In this document: positions 54,341 to 61,086 of the stretch, piece after piece | Position numbering within the stretch: position 1 is the first letter of the stretch | How the letters are laid out: every line of letters starts with the position of its first letter | Origin: JAGNGI01 sp035448825 | GTDB taxonomy: Bacteria; Fidelibacterota; UBA2242 | Direction: 5' to 3' | NCBI GenBank assembly: GCA_035448825.1 | Contig: DAOTJS010000003.1 | Coordinates: 94,362-158,361, forward strand | DNA: 64,000 bases | Position numbers and translations under genes: made by a program | Notes under the pieces: generated by a model | The model's database searches: none | What the model was told of the DNA's origin: nothing | The model's input: the letters and a program-made list of their open reading frames with translations, nothing else

Positions 54341-54826
54341 TTAATTATATTCTGTCATAGCAAATTCACCACTGCGGACATATTCCTTGATTCCGAATGG
54401 TTTAAGCAGTTCGATAAACCGGTCAATTTTGCGAACGTGTCCTGCCAATTCCATAATCAAATGATCGGCGGCCAGGTCAATTGGCTTAGCGCCAAAAACC
54501 CGCATCAGATCCAGCACTTCCGCTCTAGTGCGAGGTGTAATCCCGACTTTCAAAATGATATATTCGCGTACGATGTAATTATCTTTATGCGAAATATCGG
54601 TCACCTTGATTGTATCGATCAGTTTATTGAGTTGTTTGGTAATTTGTTCGATATTCTCGCTGGTTTCTTTGACGACTAAAATGATTTTGTAAATATCCTT
54701 CTCTTCAGTCGGGGCAGCGATAGCACTTTCGATATTATAACCACGCTGAGCCAGTAGTCCGGTTATACGGGCTAAAATTCCAACCCGATTGGTGACGGTA
54801 ACGATGATAGTATGTTTTTCGATCAT
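54341..54826 (-). CDS. ilvN: acetolactate synthase regulatory subunit
   Basis: 161 aa. N-terminal ACT domain (VTNRVGILARITGLLAQRGYNIESA, in parts) and a second ACT-like half (REYIILKVGITPRTRAEVLDLMRVF). Confers valine feedback on the large subunit. Its ATG overlaps the ilvB stop (ATGA), so the subunits are translationally coupled. Confidence 0.95.
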   Translation of the reverse strand: MIEKHTIIVTVTNRVGILARITGLLAQRGYNIESAIAAPTEEKDIYKIILVVKETSENIEQITKQLNKLIDTIKVTDISHKDNYIVREYIILKVGITPRTRAEVLDLMRVFGAKPIDLAADHLIMELAGHVRKIDRFIELLKPFGIKEYVRSGEFAMTEYN

Positions 54827-56556
54827 AATTGCCTCCCAGGAATAACAGCCGAAAGCGGCTTGCCAGACGGGATCATCGGATAGACATTCTCGATACTTTT
54901 CACGACGAATTCCATAATGACCGGACCTGGCTCACTGAGTCCTTGTTTTAACACATCATCTACTTCACTTGGCTTGGTGGCGCGGTAACCGGGAATGCGA
55001 TTGGCTTCGCCAATTTTGACAAAATCCGGGATATAAGGTGGACAGTTGTCATTAGGACCAGAACAATCTGGAGGACAACTTGCGGTGCGCCTCAGACAGG
55101 TTTGAGAATAACGGCCTTCCCAGAATAATTCTTGCCATTGACGCACCATACCCAGGTAGGAATTGTTTAAAATTACCACTTTGACCGGAATATCGTTGAT
55201 GGCACAGGTAGCTAATTCCTGAATATTCATCTGGATACTGCCATCACCTGAAATGGTAATGACGGTATGCCCGGGCCGTCCCACCGCCGCACCCATTGCT
55301 CCCGGCAGTCCAAATCCCATCGTACCCAGTCCGCCGGATGATATAAACGAACGCGGTTTGCGATGCCGATAGTATTGAGCCGCCCACATTTGATGCTGAC
55401 CGACATCCGTCACAATAATTGCATCAGGATCTGCCAAAGCGCTGATTCGATCAATTACATACTGAGGCAAAATAGATTCTTCTGCATTTTGATCGTAAGT
55501 CAATGGGTATTGATTCTTCCAGGCAAGGGTGCGTTCGTTCCACTCGTCTTTGGGACGAGGGCTAACTTTTTTCACCAACTCGCTGAGAATTTTCTTAGCG
55601 TCGCCGACGACCGGAATATGCGGCTTGATAACTTTACCAATTTCAGCCGGATCAATATCAATGTGGGCAACAGTTGCCTGCTTAGCAAATTGTTCGCGCT
55701 GTCCGGTAATGCGATCATCGAAGCGGACTCCAATTCCAATTAACAAATCGCATTCGTTCAAAGCCAGATTCGCGGCCATTGTGCCATGCATTCCGGGCAT
55801 TCCGAGAAAAGTCGGATAATCGGCCGGAACCGAGCCCAGACCCATCAAAGTAATCACAATTGGGATATTAGTTTTATCAAGCAAAGCAAGTAGTTCCGGT
55901 TCGGCATTAGCCGAAATGATTCCGCCGCCGGTATAAAGTAAAGGTTTTTTGGCAGTTTTAATGGCTTGGGCCAATTTTTCGATTTGCTTCGGATTGCCGT
56001 TGGTCACGGGCTTGTACCCCGGCAGAGAAACCTCGGAGGGATATTGATAATTTTTTAGATTAGCGTTGGACACATTAACCGGTATGTCAATGGCTACCGG
56101 ACCGGGTCGCCCAGTGCGGGCAATGTAGAAAGCCTCTTTAAGAACGATCGGCAATTCCTCAACACTTTTTACTAAATAATTATGCTTGCTAATGGAACGG
56201 GTCAGGCCGATCATATCAGTTTCTTGAAAAGCGTCTGTCCCAATATTGGCGGTATCTACCTGACCGCTGATGATCACAATCGGGATGCTATCCATTCGCG
56301 CATTAGCAATACCAGTAATTGTATTGGTGGCGCCCGGACCGGAAGTTACCAGACAGACACCGACTTTGCCGGTGGCGCGAGCATAACCATCCGCGGCGTG
56401 GGTCGCGCCTTGTTCATGACGGGTCAGAATGAACCTGATTTTATCGGTGCGATACAGTACATCGAAAATCGGAATAACTACACCGCCCGGATAACCAAAT
56501 ACAGTATCAACCCCCTCATTAATTAAGGCATCAATTAAAATTTCGGCGCCCTTCAT
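54823..56556 (-). CDS. ilvB: acetolactate synthase large subunit
   Basis: 577 aa thiamine-diphosphate enzyme. GYPGGVVIPIFD, catalytic Glu in RHEQGATHAADGYARA and the ThDP/Mg motif GDGSIQMNIQELAT ... NNSYLGMVRQWQ. Unusual: near residues 480-510, after RYSQTCLRR, the segment SCPPDCSGPNDNCPPYIPDF carries extra cysteines where most family members go directly to the NPDFVKLAEA-like phrase. ATG shares an A with the ilvD stop (TAATG). Confidence 0.95.
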   Translation of the reverse strand: MKGAEILIDALINEGVDTVFGYPGGVVIPIFDVLYRTDKIRFILTRHEQGATHAADGYARATGKVGVCLVTSGPGATNTITGIANARMDSIPIVIISGQVDTANIGTDAFQETDMIGLTRSISKHNYLVKSVEELPIVLKEAFYIARTGRPGPVAIDIPVNVSNANLKNYQYPSEVSLPGYKPVTNGNPKQIEKLAQAIKTAKKPLLYTGGGIISANAEPELLALLDKTNIPIVITLMGLGSVPADYPTFLGMPGMHGTMAANLALNECDLLIGIGVRFDDRITGQREQFAKQATVAHIDIDPAEIGKVIKPHIPVVGDAKKILSELVKKVSPRPKDEWNERTLAWKNQYPLTYDQNAEESILPQYVIDRISALADPDAIIVTDVGQHQMWAAQYYRHRKPRSFISSGGLGTMGFGLPGAMGAAVGRPGHTVITISGDGSIQMNIQELATCAINDIPVKVVILNNSYLGMVRQWQELFWEGRYSQTCLRRTASCPPDCSGPNDNCPPYIPDFVKIGEANRIPGYRATKPSEVDDVLKQGLSEPGPVIMEFVVKSIENVYPMIPSGKPLSAVIPGRQL

Positions 56557-58250
56557 TATGACTTTTCTCCTTTTTTACGTGAGTTATATTTCAAGACCGC
56601 TCCCTGACTGGCAGAAGCCACCAACTCGGCGTAACGAGCCATTACTCCGTGAGTAATGCGGGGCGGACGCGCCTGCCATTGGGCGCGACGACTTTGCAAT
56701 TCTGAATCAGATAGCAAAACCTCCAGTGATTTCTGGGGAATATCAATGCGAATGCGATCACCGTCTTTAAGTAAAGCGATTGGACCGCCGACTGCGGCTT
56801 CCGGAGCGACGTGACCTATGCAAGCTCCGCGCGTTCCACCGGAAAATCTGCCATCGGTAATCAAAGCTACGCTTTCGCCCAGCCCACGTCCCATAATATA
56901 GGAAGTCGGTGAGAGCATTTCCTGCATTCCGGGTCCACCGCGTGGCCCTTCATAGCGAATGACAACCACGTCACCAGTTTTGACTTTGCCGGATAGAATC
57001 CCTTCGCAAGCCTCCTCCTGGCTTTCAAAAATAACTGCCGGACCCTCGAATACCTTCATTTTGTCGGAGACGCCGGCATATTTGACGACACTACCTTCCG
57101 GCGCTAAATTGCCAGTCATTATCGCCAAACCGCCAGTCGGCGAATAGGGATTTTCCAGATGACGGATGACGGAATCATTTAAAATTCGCTTACCGGCGAC
57201 GTTTTCCGCGATGGTTTTTCCGGTCACAGTTGGGCAGGCCTTATTGACAAACTCATTTTCCCGAAAAATTTCATTCAATAGAGCGCTCATTCCGCCCGCC
57301 GCTTCTACATCTTCAATATGATAAGGTGAAGAAGGCGCGACTTTACAAATCGTCGGCGTTTTCCGTGAAATTTCATCCATCCGATCAATCGAATAATCAA
57401 TGCCAGCCTCATTCGCAACCGCCATTAAATGTAAAACTGTGTTCGATGAGCCGCCCATTGCCATATCCATTACGATCGCATTATCAATCGAAGCACGCGT
57501 GATTATTTGTGACGGACACAGGTTGGAGCGCACTAATTCCACAATTCTGGCCCCAGCCGCTTTATAAAGCTCAATCCGGCGTTCATCTTCAGCCAGAATA
57601 GTGCCGTTGCCGGGCAGAGCTATCCCAAGCGCTTCACACAAGCAATTCATCGAGTTAGCCGTGTAAAGACCTGAGCAACTACCCCAGCCGGGGCAGGCAC
57701 AGCATTCGATTTCATAGAGCTCAGATTCACTAATTTTGCCTTCTTGATAAGCGCCGATGCCTTCAAAAACTGAAATCAGATCAAGAGCTCGCCCACTCGA
57801 CAGGCGACCAGCTTTCATTGGACCGCCAGAAACGAAAATGGTAGGTAGATCGAGACGCACCGCCGCCATCAGCATTCCCGGGGTGATTTTATCACAGTTC
57901 GGAATGCAAACCAGACCGTCGAAACAATGCGCCTTTACCATAGTTTCGACTGAATCGGCGATTAGTTCACGACTTTGCAAGCTATAGCGCATTCCGGCGT
58001 GTCCCATAGCAATCCCATCGCAGACGCCAATCGTATTAAAAACGAATGGCACACCACCGGCTTTGATTACGGCATCTTTAACTATTTCACCAACGATATT
58101 TAATCTGGCATGCCCGGGAATAATGTCTGTATAAGAATTGGCAATACCGATGAACGGTTTATCAAAATCCTTTTCGGCTATACCGAGCGCTCGCAAAAGT
58201 GAACGATGAGGGGCTCGTTCGATTCCTTTTTTGATCTGATTGCTGCGCAT
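56556..58250 (-). CDS. ilvD: dihydroxy-acid dehydratase
   Basis: 564 aa. Iron-sulfur dehydratase giving the keto acids of Val and Ile. Cluster cysteines appear in CIPNCDKITPGMLMA and GWGSCSGLYTANSM; the C terminus has RFSGGTRGACIGHVAPEA. First structural gene of the run, directly downstream of the attenuator; the ribosome site is AAAGGA before the ATG. Confidence 0.96.
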   Translation of the reverse strand: MRSNQIKKGIERAPHRSLLRALGIAEKDFDKPFIGIANSYTDIIPGHARLNIVGEIVKDAVIKAGGVPFVFNTIGVCDGIAMGHAGMRYSLQSRELIADSVETMVKAHCFDGLVCIPNCDKITPGMLMAAVRLDLPTIFVSGGPMKAGRLSSGRALDLISVFEGIGAYQEGKISESELYEIECCACPGWGSCSGLYTANSMNCLCEALGIALPGNGTILAEDERRIELYKAAGARIVELVRSNLCPSQIITRASIDNAIVMDMAMGGSSNTVLHLMAVANEAGIDYSIDRMDEISRKTPTICKVAPSSPYHIEDVEAAGGMSALLNEIFRENEFVNKACPTVTGKTIAENVAGKRILNDSVIRHLENPYSPTGGLAIMTGNLAPEGSVVKYAGVSDKMKVFEGPAVIFESQEEACEGILSGKVKTGDVVVIRYEGPRGGPGMQEMLSPTSYIMGRGLGESVALITDGRFSGGTRGACIGHVAPEAAVGGPIALLKDGDRIRIDIPQKSLEVLLSDSELQSRRAQWQARPPRITHGVMARYAELVASASQGAVLKYNSRKKGEKS

Positions 58251-58280
58251 TTTTAAATTCCTTTTTAATTTTGTTATAAA

Positions 58281-58310
58281 AAAACCCCTTCTCGATTTAG
58301 AAGGGGTTTT
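58281..58310 (-). terminator. attenuator terminator upstream of ilvD
   Basis: Perfect 12-bp stem AAAACCCCTTCT / AGAAGGGGTTTT with loop AAATCG, followed on the minus strand by a T run of about seven. It lies 30 bp before the ilvD start codon and after the leader peptide gene, so it would stop transcription before ilvD. Its 5' arm can instead pair with GAAGGGGT at 58350-58343 inside the leader-peptide reading frame (antiterminator). Confidence 0.85.
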
Positions 58311-58335
58311 AGAAACTGTTTATTTTTTTCTACGT

Positions 58336-58416
58336 CTAAATTACCCCTTCATCTCCGGTTAGGATAATGATGCTCCACGGTAGTACGATGCAATGTATAG
58401 GTTTTAAGTAACTCAT
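58336..58416 (-). CDS. ilvL: ilv operon leader peptide (attenuation sensor)
   Basis: 26 codons plus TAG, too short for usual gene calling. It contains CIVLPWSIIIL, and 11 of 26 residues are Ile, Val or Leu. When charged tRNA for these is scarce, a ribosome would stall in this stretch, leaving GAAGGGGT (in the last codons, reading DEGVI) free to pair with ACCCCTTC of the terminator's 5' arm and so let transcription reach ilvD. When it translates to the stop, it covers that segment and the terminator forms. No strong Shine-Dalgarno precedes the ATG and the predicted 5' leader is only about 8 nt, so initiation may be leaderless. Confidence 0.75.
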   Translation of the reverse strand: MSYLKPIHCIVLPWSIIILTGDEGVI

Positions 58417-58430
58417 AGATAACAATTCAT

Positions 58431-58460
58431 AATATAAAATATTTTTAGCTTGTAAGTCAA
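58431..58460 (-). promoter_or_regulatory. promoter of the ilv-leu run
   Basis: Minus strand: TTGACT (58460-58455), an 18-bp spacer and TATATT (58436-58431), each five of six to the sigma70 consensus. The predicted start is near 58424, 8 nt before the leader-peptide ATG. Confidence 0.65.
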
Positions 58461-58592
58461 CAATTTTATTTAATCAATGCTATAAAATTTTTAAAATATA
58501 AAATCTAACTTAAAAAAATCTAGTTTGTTATAAAGATAAAGTCGTCAATCCAGGTAATTAGCAAATTACCTTTATCCCTGTAATTTGGGTCA

Positions 58593-58621
58593 TTGATAGT
58601 TTAAAATTATTTATGTAAAAT
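58593..58621 (+). promoter_or_regulatory. promoter of the first PAS-array gene
   Basis: TTGATA (58593-58598), 17-bp spacer, TAAAAT (58616-58621). The same arrangement and nearly the same spacer (TTTAAAATTATTTxTGTAAA) stand before the paralogue at 60976-61004, which supports function. The remaining gap 58461-58592 is A/T-rich with no gene seen. Confidence 0.65.
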
Positions 58622-58698
58622 ATGATTGTGCGGCACTTCAAGTAAATTAAAAACTACCTAAAATGCAGTAATGTATCAATTAAACAAAGGGGGGGACA

Positions 58699-60483
58699 AT
58701 GAATGAACTTAAAGTGTTGATAGCTGAGAGCAATCCTGAAACCATTAAAAATATTAGAGCCGTTGTTAATAATTTAGGCTATCAAGTAATTGAGATTGTG
58801 GATAATGGAACTTCCGCCGTAAAAAAGGCTATCGAACTCAAACCGGACTTAGCGCTCATTGGCTTATCACTCAAAGGCGAACTCGATGGAATCGAGACCT
58901 CCGCGCAGATTCGTCAGAATCTTGATATACCGACCGTTTTTATTATTAAGCAATCTGAACAATTAGACCTGGAAAAATTTAAACAAGCCAATGCCAACGG
59001 CTATCTTTTTGAACCATTCACCATAGAACAAGTACGTTTCGTTATCGAACTGGCACTTTCCAATCTCAAATCCGAACAAAATTCGATTAAAAGGCAGGCG
59101 CTCCTTTCTACAACGTTGAAAAGTATTGGCGACGCGGTCATCACTACGGATGAGAAAGGCTTGATTGCCTTTCTCAATCCAGTTGCCGAGAAGTTGACCG
59201 GCTGGTCATCACAGGAAGCCACTGGAAAACCGCTACTCGAAGTATTCAATATCATCAACGAGTCTACCGGGAAAAAGCCACCCAATCCGATCAAAAGAAT
59301 TTTGGATAAAGGTCTGGTGATTGAATTAGCCAATCATACCGTTCTGATCTCGCGCAATGGGCAGAAAATACCGATTGACGACAGCGGCGCCCCAATTAAA
59401 GACGAATTTGGTAATATCTTAGGAGCGGTTCTAGTTTTTCGCGACATTACCGAACAGCGCAGAGCCAAAAAAGATCTCGAGTACGAAAAGTCACTGTTAG
59501 ATGCACTGATGAATAATATCCCGGACAGTATCTACTTCAAAGACCGAAAATGCCGCTTACTCAGAATTAATCGCGGTATGATGAAATCGCTGAATATGAC
59601 TCAGGAAAGTGAATATTATCTCAAGACTGACATCGACCTTTTTGGCGAAGAATTTGGTCGGGAAACCGTCAAAGCAGACCTCCATCTTATGGAAACCGGT
59701 GAACCAATTGTCGGTATGATAGAAAGCCGTAAATTAGCCGACGGCAGTCTGAATTGGACCTCAACTACTAAAGCTCCTATCTTGGATGCCAAGGATAATG
59801 TCATTGGATTAGTCGGCGTGACCAGAACAATCAATGACATTAAACGAGTTGAAGAAGCAATGCGCTATGAAAAGTCGTTGTTGGACGCCTTAATGAATAA
59901 CATTCCGGACAGCATTTATTTTAAAGACCGCCAATGCCGTCTAATCCGGGTCAGTCGCAAAATGATGCAAGACCTTGGCTATAAGGATGTAAGTCAGATA
60001 CTCGGTAAAACCGATGTAGATTTATTCGGTGAAGAATTTGGCCGCCAAACTATGGAAACCGATTTACAATTAATGGCTACCGGTAAACCAATAATCGGTT
60101 TAGTTGAAAGTAGAAAATTATCAGATGGAAAAACTAATTGGACTTTAACTACCAAAGTTCCTCTGCGCGATCAGGATAATCAAATCATCGGACTCGTCGG
60201 AATCACCCGCGAAATCAACGAGATCAAACAGGCGGAAGAACAACGCGAAAAAATCATTGCCGAGTTGCAAGAAGCGCTTGATAAAATTAAAACATTGAAA
60301 GGTTTAATCCCAATCTGTGCCAGCTGTAAGAAAATCAGAGATGACCAGGGTTATTGGAATAATGTCGAGTCCTATATTAAGGAACATGCCGAAGTAGAAT
60401 TTACTCACGGCATTTGTCCCGATTGTATGAAAAAATTGTACCCCAATTATTATAAAGAAGGTAGTGACAATAAAGAAACTTGA
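58699..60483 (+). CDS. degenerate-receiver, triple-PAS protein with C-terminal four-cysteine motif
   Basis: 594 aa. Residues 1-120: receiver-like fold (VLIAESN, PDLALIGLSLKG, NGYLFEPFT) in which the phosphoacceptor position is Gly55, the second acidic-pocket residue is Ser11 and the conserved Lys is Glu. PAS1 ~133-255 (SIGDAVITTDEKGLIAFLNP); PAS2 ~262-385 and PAS3 ~392-512 are near-duplicates beginning LLDALMNNIPDSIYFKDR. A short coiled coil (~515-535) leads to LKGLIPICASCKKIRDD and HGICPDC (538-585), a possible zinc site found at the end of many PAS proteins. No kinase, cyclase, EAL or HTH domain. Probably a cytoplasmic sensor or adaptor acting through protein contact. GGGGGG 5-7 bp before the ATG serves as ribosome site. 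Confidence 0.85.
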   Translation: MNELKVLIAESNPETIKNIRAVVNNLGYQVIEIVDNGTSAVKKAIELKPDLALIGLSLKGELDGIETSAQIRQNLDIPTVFIIKQSEQLDLEKFKQANANGYLFEPFTIEQVRFVIELALSNLKSEQNSIKRQALLSTTLKSIGDAVITTDEKGLIAFLNPVAEKLTGWSSQEATGKPLLEVFNIINESTGKKPPNPIKRILDKGLVIELANHTVLISRNGQKIPIDDSGAPIKDEFGNILGAVLVFRDITEQRRAKKDLEYEKSLLDALMNNIPDSIYFKDRKCRLLRINRGMMKSLNMTQESEYYLKTDIDLFGEEFGRETVKADLHLMETGEPIVGMIESRKLADGSLNWTSTTKAPILDAKDNVIGLVGVTRTINDIKRVEEAMRYEKSLLDALMNNIPDSIYFKDRQCRLIRVSRKMMQDLGYKDVSQILGKTDVDLFGEEFGRQTMETDLQLMATGKPIIGLVESRKLSDGKTNWTLTTKVPLRDQDNQIIGLVGITREINEIKQAEEQREKIIAELQEALDKIKTLKGLIPICASCKKIRDDQGYWNNVESYIKEHAEVEFTHGICPDCMKKLYPNYYKEGSDNKET

Positions 60484-61086
60484 GACAAAATTAGTCTAAT
60501 TCATTAAAACTCAGAACTCCTCCCAATTTTTTGGGAAAGTGACTTTTTATAAAGCAATCTCAACTCAAGTCTTAGCATTTATTCAGTGTCTAAATTCCTT
60601 CTAAGGAGCCCCGCTCGGCGGGATAAAAAACCTAAAGGCACAGAAAATAAGCTCAAGGTTAAGGTCAAAGTCAAGAGAAGAAATGGTGACCGGTAACCGG
60701 TCGCGGGTCAACGCCGAAGCGGTGACCAGAGCTGAAATCTCAATCGCCGTCTTAACCTTATCCTCGGCCTTGACCTCAAAAGGCTCCAATTAAGTTGCCT
60801 ACTGGGCTGAAGGAAATAAAAATAGACTAAGTCATGCACCATTTCAATAAGAAGGGCAGAACTCGATTGCTTAAAAATGTTCATAGCCATTTGTTTGGTA
60901 TTATATTACAAGGATTATCAATGAATTAGCAAATAAACCCTAAAAATATTATAGAATATTTCAAAATTTACCTCATTGATGTTTTAAAATTATTTTTGTA
61001 AAATATGATAGTGGATACCATTAAAGAGCAAGTCAATGATTATCAAAACTGCCGTCAGGTATCAATTAAATCAAAAGGGGAAGGAT
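60484..61086. other. intergenic region between the two PAS-array genes
   Basis: No gene supported. Contains a CCCCGCTCGGCGGG palindrome near 60609 (related to 30277-30293), a TTAAGGTCAAAGTCAAG phrase near 60659 like that at 32440, ACCGGTAACCGGT near 60690, and the promoter of the second paralogue. The last ~110 bp resemble the region before the first paralogue, so the upstream region was duplicated with the gene. Confidence 0.6.
60976..61004 (+). promoter_or_regulatory. promoter of the second PAS-array gene
   Basis: TTGATG (60976-60981), 17-bp spacer, TAAAAT (60999-61004), aligned with the promoter of the first paralogue. The predicted 5' leader is about 75 nt and ends with a ribosome site AGGGGAAGGAT before the ATG. 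Confidence 0.65.

Noticed and set aside
60601..60890. Two minus-strand frames of about 60 aa between the PAS-array genes
   Set aside because: They lie on repeat phrases (TTAAGGTCAAG, CCCGCTCGGCGGG), have no ribosome sites and no protein-like composition.
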